A stretch of 8,615 nucleotides of DNA, from NCBI GenBank assembly GCA_019413245.1, contig DXNX01000084.1, forward strand, positions 1-8,615. Direction: 5' to 3'. Position 1 is the stretch's first letter. Each line of letters starts with the position of its first letter. Shown one piece after another: positions 1-3,574 of the stretch. The stretch comes from Oscillospiraceae bacterium (GTDB lineage Bacteria > Bacillota > Clostridia > Oscillospirales > Ruminococcaceae). Made by a program: the position numbers and the translations under genes. Under the pieces are notes generated by a model. The model did no database searches. It was not told the DNA's origin and worked only from the letters and a program-made list of their open reading frames with translations.

Positions 1-15
1 AAGCCGGGGGTTTTT
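1..15 (-). repeat. Partial right-end hairpin arm of the IS, cut by window edge
   Basis: The window opens with AAGCCGGGGGTTTTT. On the minus strand this is a run of A followed by CCCCCGGCTT, which has the form of one arm of a GC-rich hairpin whose partner arm would lie to the left of base 1. Its place downstream of tnpA fits the right-end hairpin that IS200/IS605 transposases recognise. It could instead be half of a host or phage terminator. The missing arm makes this an inference. Confidence 0.4.
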
Positions 16-20
16 CATAG

Positions 21-107
21 ACGGGTAAAACCCTGGAATACTAGCGCACGCGTCACGTCGCGTTGGTACGGTCTGCCAGCCACGAAGGACTGTTACTTGC
101 TACCCGT
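21..107 (-). other. Structured 3' noncoding end of the IS200 element
   Basis: Between the tnpA stop and the right end the sequence holds several short inverted repeats. Bases 101-107 (TACCCGT) and 21-27 (ACGGGTA) are a perfect 7-bp pair that would enclose the region. Bases 48-52 and 59-63 (ACGCG/CGCGT) form an internal 5-bp hairpin. Two local hairpins compete with the closing stem: 103-106 with 111-114 (loop TAAA) and 23-26 with 30-33. Bases 66-78 are complementary to the tnpA leader (see 588-600). This may be a folded RNA or single-strand DNA structure used by TnpA. No known RNA family was recognised. Confidence 0.4.
66..78 (-). repeat. 3' arm of long-range inverted repeat flanking tnpA
   Basis: Minus-strand TGGCAGACCGTAC. 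It is complementary to GTGCGGTCTGCCA of the tnpA leader (plus coordinates 588-600) over 13 positions, with one G-U wobble when read as RNA; 10 of these form an uninterrupted Watson-Crick core (69-78 with 588-597). The two arms lie on either side of the transposase gene, so a full tnpA transcript could pair its 5' leader with its 3' end. Confidence 0.5.
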
Positions 108-118
108 AAACGGGCTTT

Positions 119-553
119 TTAGATGTTTCCCATCGTTAACTGTTCACCGGCTTTGTCTTCTTCCAGCTGGCGCCGTATGTATTCCTCTATTTTCTTTGCA
201 TTTTTGCCCGCTGTGTCTGCGTAGTACCCTATCCACCAGAACTCCCGGTTGCGGTATTTATACTTCAATTCCGGGTACTTCTCGTATATCATCAGGCTGC
301 TTTTCCCTTTCAGGTATCCCATGAAACTGGATACCGAGTACTTGGAAGGTACCTCTACGAGCATATGTATGTGGTCCGGGCATACTTCTGCCTCTATGAT
401 TTTCACTTTCTTCCAATTACACAATGTTCGCAGGATTTCTCCTGCTTCTCTACGTTTCTGCCCATAGAACACTTTGCGCCTATATTTCGGCGCAAATACT
501 ATGTGATATTTGCAATTCCAGCTTGTGTGCGATAAACTATTTACGTCGTTCAC
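119..553 (-). CDS. tnpA: IS200/IS605-family transposase TnpA (Y1 HUH endonuclease)
   Basis: This 144-residue protein is a single-domain transposase that cuts and rejoins single-stranded DNA at hairpin-marked transposon ends through a covalent 5'-phosphotyrosine link. The sequence shows the family hallmarks: an N-terminal WNCKYHIVFAPKYRR block (residues 12-26), the metal-binding HUH motif as DHIHML (H61, H63), a YLKGKSSLMIY block (80-90), and a C-terminal helix with Y125 and Q129 spaced as YxxxQ. By analogy with ISHp608 TnpA, Y125 is the nucleophile and Q129 the third metal ligand. All key residues are present and length is normal for the family, so the enzyme looks functional. Start is GTG at 553, chosen because GGGAGG (568-563) lies 9 nt upstream. 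The stop at 119-121 abuts the right-end noncoding region. The ribosome binding site sits inside an inverted repeat (564-620), which suggests translational repression. Confidence 0.95.
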   Translation of the reverse strand: MNDVNSLSHTSWNCKYHIVFAPKYRRKVFYGQKRREAGEILRTLCNWKKVKIIEAEVCPDHIHMLVEVPSKYSVSSFMGYLKGKSSLMIYEKYPELKYKYRNREFWWIGYYADTAGKNAKKIEEYIRRQLEEDKAGEQLTMGNI

Positions 554-587
554 TCCGAATGACCTCCCTTTGCTTGGCTTGTGCAGT

Positions 588-600
588 TGGCAGACCGCAC
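588..600 (-). repeat. 5' arm of long-range inverted repeat flanking tnpA
   Basis: Minus-strand GTGCGGTCTGCCA, the partner of the segment at 66-78. It lies in the loop of the Shine-Dalgarno-hiding stem and overlaps the nested 581-600 hairpin, so the long-range and local pairings exclude one another. Confidence 0.5.
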
Positions 601-604
601 TTCC

Positions 605-613
605 ATTATAGCA
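605..613 (-). promoter_or_regulatory. tnpA: Candidate extended -10 promoter of tnpA
   Basis: The minus strand reads TGCTATAAT here, a perfect extended -10 (TGN plus TATAAT). No convincing -35 is seen 17 bp upstream (GCAGAA), which extended -10 promoters can tolerate. Transcription would begin near 598, downstream of the anti-Shine-Dalgarno arm at 610-620, so native transcripts would lack that arm. The motif could be a chance match in the loop of a structured leader. Confidence 0.4.
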
Positions 614-657
614 AAGGGAGTTTTTCTTTCTGCAGTATCGACTATAGTCTTCTTTTG

Positions 658-681
658 AACCACTCGGCCTAGCGAGTGGTT
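658..681 (-). repeat. Left-end hairpin of the IS200 element
   Basis: AACCACTCG (658-666) and CGAGTGGTT (673-681) are a perfect 9-bp inverted repeat with a 6-nt loop. Its place at the tnpA-upstream end of the element fits the subterminal hairpin bound by Y1 transposases. The T-run that follows on the plus strand gives it some terminator character as well. Confidence 0.7.
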
Positions 682-690
682 TTCGTTATA

Positions 691-723
691 CAAAAAGCCC
701 CCGCGCATTCTCTGCACGGGGGC
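691..723 (-). terminator. Rho-independent terminator of the carrier-protein-like gene
   Basis: Bases 697-706 pair with 714-723 (a GCCCCCG core, one internal A-C mismatch, 7-nt loop). On the minus strand the stem is followed by a run of five T (696-692). It begins 13 bp after the stop of the 737-973 gene and ends right at the insertion sequence, which seems to have landed just beyond it. Confidence 0.85.
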
Positions 724-736
724 GGATCTGCGGCGG

Positions 737-973
737 TTATTCCGCTTCTTCTTCCAGTTCCCGGACCAGCTTCCAAAGCTCGTCCAGCGTCTCCACTTCT
801 GCCAGGCTGTCTTCGTCCACTTCCACGCCGATGGCTTCTCCCAGCTGCCAGGCCAGTTCGATCATATCTTCATGGTCGGCGCCCAGGTCCGCCAGGGTGG
901 TGGCGGGGGTCAGTTCGCTTTCATCGCAGCTGAACTGTTCCGCCAGGATCTCTTTCAGTTCCTGCATGGTCAT
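737..973 (-). CDS. Acyl-carrier-protein-like protein lacking the phosphopantetheine serine
   Basis: This acidic 78-residue protein has the length and layout of an acyl carrier protein: helix 1 (MQELKEILAEQF, residues 3-14), a loop with ATTLADLGAD (24-33), helix 2 (MIELAWQLGEAIGVEV, 37-52) and a closing segment like ETLDELWKLV (61-70). In normal carriers LGAD is followed by Ser, which holds the 4'-phosphopantetheine arm. Here that position is His34 (LGADHEDMIEL), so the usual modification should not be possible. Start ATG at 973 is preferred, with GGGGGA (988-983) upstream; ATG at 967 is an alternative. The gene has its own promoter and terminator and lies after the phage lysis genes, so it is probably a moron expressed apart from the late operon. 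It might be a decoy or scaffold binding host carrier-protein partners; that is a guess. A degenerate remnant is the other option, though the frame is intact and well expressed by design. Confidence 0.75.
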   Translation of the reverse strand: MTMQELKEILAEQFSCDESELTPATTLADLGADHEDMIELAWQLGEAIGVEVDEDSLAEVETLDELWKLVRELEEEAE

Positions 974-1031
974 CTTGCAGCATCCCCCAATCTTTTGGCT
1001 ATTCCGCAGCCATTTACTGTTCTTTTGCACT

Positions 1032-1061
1032 ATGATACCCAATCTGCCCCAGTACCGTCAA
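1032..1061 (-). promoter_or_regulatory. Sigma70-like promoter for the carrier-protein-like gene
   Basis: The minus strand shows TTGACG (1061-1056), an 18-bp spacer, and TATCAT (1037-1032), each box one base from consensus. The expected start is near 1025, giving a leader of about 50 nt before the ATG at 973. It lies just downstream of the late-operon terminator, so the gene need not rely on late phage transcription. Confidence 0.7.
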
Positions 1062-1102
1062 GAGGGGATGAACTTTTGCAGGTTAGAAATCCCGCCCGGA
1101 TT

Positions 1103-1121
1103 CTTGTGCAACCCTCACAAG
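1103..1121. repeat. Short dyad upstream of the moron promoter
   Basis: CTTGTG (1103-1108) and CACAAG (1116-1121) form a perfect 6-bp dyad with a 7-bp spacer, about 42 bp upstream of the -35 box. It has the size of an operator for a dimeric regulator but could be chance. The rest of the 974-1196 interval shows only the promoter, the terminator and no credible gene. Confidence 0.3.
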
Positions 1122-1154
1122 GCATTTTTTCCCGTCACGGGCTATTGTACCCCC

Positions 1155-1192
1155 AAAAAGGCGCGGGTACGTTGTTCTGTGCCCGCGCCTTT
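1155..1192 (-). terminator. Terminator of the late tail-lysis operon
   Basis: Bases 1157-1167 pair perfectly with 1182-1192 (AAAGGCGCGGG/CCCGCGCCTTT), and up to three more pairs extend the stem toward an 8-nt loop. On the minus strand five T follow (1159-1155). The stem starts 4 bp after the holin-like gene stop. The A/T tracts on both sides mean it could also stop plus-strand transcripts. Confidence 0.9.
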
Positions 1193-1196
1193 TATA

Positions 1197-1403
1197 TCAC
1201 GTCTTGTTCTGCCGCCCGGACTGGGTCCCGAAATAAAATGCCACCACCATGGTCACAATGGTCATGACCGTGTCCGGCTGCAGTGTTCCCGCCAGGGCCA
1301 GCGCCGCAAACACCCCGATGACCACCAGCGTCACGATGGTCTTGACCTTGATGAGGGCTGCCAGGTTCTTCCAGAAATCGTCCAATGTGCCTTCCCCTTT
1401 CAT
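1197..1403 (-). CDS. Putative phage holin (small two-segment membrane protein)
   Basis: A 68-residue protein with a short polar N-terminus, a hydrophobic stretch around VKTIVTLVVIGVFAALALAG (residues 20-39), a second around VMTIVTMVVAFYFGT (46-60) and a polar C-terminal tail. This form, and its place after an endolysin gene, fit a small holin that opens the inner membrane at lysis. The FYFGTQ ending of the second segment resembles small membrane proteins common in Clostridia phages. ATG at 1403 overlaps the upstream stop as ATGA but has a poor ribosome binding site. A TTG at 1385 has AAAGGGG (1400-1394) 8 nt upstream and would give 62 residues starting MDDFW. Both starts may be used. It is the last gene before the late terminator. 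Confidence 0.65.
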   Translation of the reverse strand: MKGEGTLDDFWKNLAALIKVKTIVTLVVIGVFAALALAGTLQPDTVMTIVTMVVAFYFGTQSGRQNKT

Positions 1404-1717
1404 TCTCTGCCGGAATGGACCGGCAGGCCTTCACATTTTTTCATGATGTGGGTCACGGCGGGGTCCCCATCCCCCAGGGCCATATACGGGTCGTAGCAGC
1501 TGCGCAGGGTCTCCACCCCGTAAGGCGGGACGGCCTTTTCCTGAATGTAATGCAGTCCCAGGTCAATGACCTTGGCCCGCAGCAGGCCTTTCACCCCTTC
1601 CCGCAGGGCCTTTTCTTCCTTGCGGCTATGGGTCAGCCGGGCGGCAGCCCAGCCGCCGAAGGCTGTCAGAAGCGGCAGCGTTGCCGTGAGCAGGCCGGAA
1701 ATCACGTCCATCTCCAT
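1400..1717 (-). CDS. Membrane-anchored small phage lysis-module protein
   Basis: A 105-residue protein with one N-terminal hydrophobic segment (about residues 4-27, VISGLLTATLPLLTAFGGWA), then a basic-acidic stretch (THSRKEEKALREGVKGLLR) and a soluble part with HYIQEKAVPPYGVETLRS and PYMALGDGDP. Small proteins of this form (LLR...P.Y..E...Y.ALG) sit between endolysin and holin genes in many Firmicutes phages; their function is unsettled, and a holin or holin-helper role is plausible. The ATG at 1717 overlaps the endolysin stop as TGATG, with GAGGAGG (1734-1728) 10 nt upstream, so translation is likely coupled. A second ATG lies two codons in. The stop overlaps the next start as ATGA. Confidence 0.6.
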   Translation of the reverse strand: MEMDVISGLLTATLPLLTAFGGWAAARLTHSRKEEKALREGVKGLLRAKVIDLGLHYIQEKAVPPYGVETLRSCYDPYMALGDGDPAVTHIMKKCEGLPVHSGRE

Positions 1718-2385
1718 CACCCCGCATCCTCCTCTGCCCAGGCGGAACGGTACAGGCCCAGCTTGTCCAGCTGGCGCTCCCGGCACACCGCCAGGATGGC
1801 ATCCGCGTCCCCCTGGGTCACCGGGCCGATGGTGATGGTCTGCAGCCGCCCCGCCTGGCTCTGCGTCTCCGGCTGCTGTACCGGGCGCTTCACGGCGTAT
1901 TCGCCGGGCTGGTAAGTATACACCTGCGCACTGGCTGTGGTGAAGTCGTCATCCAGCCACACAAGCGGATTGCGGCGGGACCCGCCCAGAATGACCTCGA
2001 AATGCAGGTGTGCGCCGTTCACGTTGCCGGTTTCCCCGGTGTAGCCGATGAGCTGTCCTTCCCGCACGGCCTGTCCCTTTTCCACGCAGATGCGGGACAG
2101 ATGGGCGTACCTGGTCTGCAGGGTCACGCCTGCATAATCGGCATGGCGGATGCGGATCATGGTGCCGTAGCTCTGCATGCCGGTTTTGGTATGGCCGTCC
2201 CAGGATTGGGTCTCCTGCACGGTACCGTCCTCTGCCGCGTACACCGGCTTGACGATACTGCCGCCCTGGTTGGTGCGCAGATCAATGGCCTCATGCCGGC
2301 TGCCGTCGCTGTAAAAATAGCCGGCCGTCAGCACATGCAGGGCCAGCGGCCAGGCCAGCAGCACATCTCCATTGTTCAGTCTCAT
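1717..2385 (-). CDS. M23-family zinc metallopeptidase, probable phage endolysin
   Basis: A 222-residue protein whose N-terminal two thirds form a LytM/M23 peptidase domain that cuts peptide cross-links in peptidoglycan. The zinc and catalytic residues are all visible: H31 and D35 in RHEAIDL, H95 in TRYAHLS, and H126/H128 in GAHLHFE. There is no signal peptide, which fits export through a holin pore. After residue 131 comes a linker rich in Gln, Pro and Thr (about 155-180), then a short C-terminal module (ITIGPVTQGDADAILAVCRE, about 181-200, then LDKLGLYRSAW) that may bind the wall and looks like a small alpha/beta repeat; its identity is not certain. The ATG at 2385 is chosen because AAAGGAG sits 5 nt upstream; an in-frame TTG at 2412 lacks such a site. 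It follows the tail fibre gene and leads the lysis genes, so it is probably the lysis enzyme rather than a tail-borne one. Confidence 0.88.
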   Translation of the reverse strand: MRLNNGDVLLAWPLALHVLTAGYFYSDGSRHEAIDLRTNQGGSIVKPVYAAEDGTVQETQSWDGHTKTGMQSYGTMIRIRHADYAGVTLQTRYAHLSRICVEKGQAVREGQLIGYTGETGNVNGAHLHFEVILGGSRRNPLVWLDDDFTTASAQVYTYQPGEYAVKRPVQQPETQSQAGRLQTITIGPVTQGDADAILAVCRERQLDKLGLYRSAWAEEDAG

Positions 2386-2390
2386 GTATA

Positions 2391-2397
2391 CTCCTTT
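2391..2397 (-). promoter_or_regulatory. Ribosome binding site that fixes the endolysin start
   Basis: AAAGGAG on the minus strand, 5 nt upstream of the ATG at 2385. It favours this start over the in-frame TTG nine codons upstream. Confidence 0.8.
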
Positions 2398-2454
2398 CGC
2401 ATTGTACGCCAAAGCCGTTTTCTCCCGGTCCCAGCTGTGGTTTTGCAGCCCTGC

Positions 2455-3342
2455 TCAGGTGGTACTGACAAAACACACAGGCAAATTGTAGGTATTGCCG
2501 CTGTCGTGTTCCGTAAGGTAGGCCCGGACCTCTGTATTGTCCCCCGATACCGTGATCAGCCAGTCCCGTGCTTCCCCGCCGGAAGCGGTTTCCATCCGTC
2601 CATTCACATTGATTCCCGGATTGATTCCGGGAATTCTCAGCATGGTCAGCCATTTGCCGCTGTCCACAGTCGGGATCTTGATGCCCAGCTGGCAAACAAT
2701 CAGTTGGCCGATACGCCAGATCTTTGTGGTGCCCGAATTGGTAAATCCGTTCAGCCAGGACGGCGTAATGGCTTTGGGCTGCAGGCTTTGCGCCACACAC
2801 TTGGGGGTTGCCGCCACCCCGGACGCGGCACCATTAGCGGTACTGGCCGTATCGGACAGCTTGGTGTGTCCGTACAGGCTGGCCGTGGCTGCCCCGTACG
2901 CGGTGGAAGCGCTGGCGTGACTTTTGGGCGAAAAGGCCGCTGCGGCCTGGCTTTTGGTGTAGTAGTCGGAAAGGTCCGTCCGGTTGCCGGTATCGATCCA
3001 GCTGCCGGTATCGCTGTCCCAGGTCCAGATGGTATCGGTGGTACCCACAATGGCCCACTGTCCGTCCTGACCTGTGGGAAAGGCGTCTGCAAGCTGAGTG
3101 TCATCGGCATACCAGCCCATGGCGCCCTGGGCGATGGTCTGGGCCTGACCGCACCAGTAACGGGCACTGTTCAGGTCCTCCCCCTCCCGGATGCCGGTGC
3201 CGCCCTCGGCCCAGCTTTGGGCCAGCTGCACATTCCGGGCACACTGTTCCACCGCTGCATCCACCTGGGGCAGCTTCTTCAGGGCTTCGTCCAGTTCCGC
3301 ACCGGTCAGGGTGCTGTCATAGTAGATTTGCGTATCGGCCAT
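2455..3342 (-). CDS. Phage tail fibre / receptor-binding-type protein
   Basis: A 295-residue structural protein. Residues 1-75 are helical, with an AQSWAEGGTGIREGEDLNSA segment (41-60) seen in tail fibre heads of Firmicutes phages. Residues 78-120 form a small Trp- and Asp-rich module (GWYADDTQLADAFPTG, then QWAIVGTTDTIWTWDS). Residues 124-180 hold a low-complexity Ala/Ser/Thr linker with YYTKSQAAAAF and YGHTKLSD, a motif frequent in tail fibres. The C-terminal part (about 195-295) looks like a beta-rich tip and is the likely host-contact part. Start ATG at 3342 has GGAGGAGG (3356-3349) 6 nt upstream. It lies between the tail-tip genes and the endolysin, the usual place for fibres. The host target cannot be read from the sequence. 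Confidence 0.75.
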   Translation of the reverse strand: MADTQIYYDSTLTGAELDEALKKLPQVDAAVEQCARNVQLAQSWAEGGTGIREGEDLNSARYWCGQAQTIAQGAMGWYADDTQLADAFPTGQDGQWAIVGTTDTIWTWDSDTGSWIDTGNRTDLSDYYTKSQAAAAFSPKSHASASTAYGAATASLYGHTKLSDTASTANGAASGVAATPKCVAQSLQPKAITPSWLNGFTNSGTTKIWRIGQLIVCQLGIKIPTVDSGKWLTMLRIPGINPGINVNGRMETASGGEARDWLITVSGDNTEVRAYLTEHDSGNTYNLPVCFVSTT

Positions 3343-3373
3343 GTATTTCCTCCTCCCATGGTTGGCGGTGCCG

Positions 3374-3574
3374 TCATTCCTCCGCGGTCAGGCGGCTGTC
3401 CAGAAACGCTTCCAGCTGCTGCACCGCTGCCAGGGCATCCGCATCCAGCAGCACGCAGTTGGCACGCTTGTTGCTTTCGGTAATGTTGCCGTCGGCGTCG
3501 ATCACGCTGTACATATAGGCGCAGCGCTTGCCTTCGGCAGTGGTATGCACGGTAAATGCCGTCAGTTTTTTCAT
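3374..3574 (-). CDS. Small phage protein of unknown function
   Basis: A 66-residue protein not recognised as any characterised family. It has a mixed N-terminal part (MKKLTAFTVHTTAEGKRCAY) that resembles a short beta hairpin and a helical acidic C-terminus (DADALAAVQQLEAFLDSRLT). No membrane segment or signal peptide is seen. The ATG at 3574 overlaps the stop of the large tail-tip gene as ATGA and has GGAGGA (3586-3581) 6 nt upstream, so it is clearly translated in line with the tail genes. Its place between hub and fibre genes would suit a small tail component or fibre-assembly helper, which is inference only. Confidence 0.7.
   Translation of the reverse strand: MKKLTAFTVHTTAEGKRCAYMYSVIDADGNITESNKRANCVLLDADALAAVQQLEAFLDSRLTAEE

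Larger units (their letters stand above)
564..620 (-). promoter_or_regulatory. Shine-Dalgarno-sequestering stem-loop upstream of tnpA
   Basis: Bases 610-620 (AGCAAAGGGAG) and 564-574 (CTCCCTTTGCT) are a perfect 11-bp inverted repeat. In a minus-strand transcript the second arm contains the tnpA Shine-Dalgarno sequence GGGAGG, so the fold would hide it from ribosomes. A smaller hairpin is nested in the loop: 581-587 with 594-600, 7 pairs including one G-U, loop of 6. Leader structures that block transposase translation are known for IS200, and fold-back of read-through transcripts is known for IS10. Which applies here depends on where transcription begins. Confidence 0.65.
1..690 (-). mobile_element. 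IS200-type insertion sequence (TnpA only), right end cut by window edge
   Basis: This element carries only a Y1/HUH transposase gene, with no tnpB visible, and is oriented on the minus strand. Its left end is therefore at about 690 and its right end lies at or beyond base 1. Supporting signs are a 9-bp perfect hairpin at the left end (658-681), noncoding flanks of about 120-130 bp on both sides of tnpA, and half of a probable right-end hairpin at 1-15. The visible length of about 690 bp fits the roughly 700 bp usual for the IS200 group. The left boundary is placed between the moron terminator T-tract (ends near 691) and the hairpin; the exact cleavage site cannot be read from one copy. The DNA is clearly more AT-rich than the adjoining phage genes, which suggests a later arrival. 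Confidence 0.8.

Noticed and set aside
640..649. GACTATAGTC, which recalls the P7 core of group I introns and raised the idea of an IStron
   Set aside because: It is a compact 10-bp palindrome, not two separated strands, and no other group I core elements were found in either noncoding end.
737..1042. A longer form of the carrier-like protein starting upstream at 1042
   Set aside because: The extension would run through the predicted -10 box and transcription start, and lacks a ribosome binding site; its sequence is unlike the N-terminus of carrier proteins.
1088..1102. AATCC-N5-GGATT inverted repeat in the moron upstream region
   Set aside because: Five base pairs in GC-mixed DNA is too short to set apart from chance.
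2398..2406. TACAAT-like -10 just upstream of the endolysin gene
   Set aside because: No -35 is present at proper distance and the start would fall on the ribosome binding site; the gene is served by the late operon.
2455..3342. Fibre gene as target of a diversity-generating retroelement
   Set aside because: No reverse transcriptase, template repeat or near-duplicate of the gene's 3' end occurs in the window, and the C-terminus lacks a recognisable C-type lectin ending.
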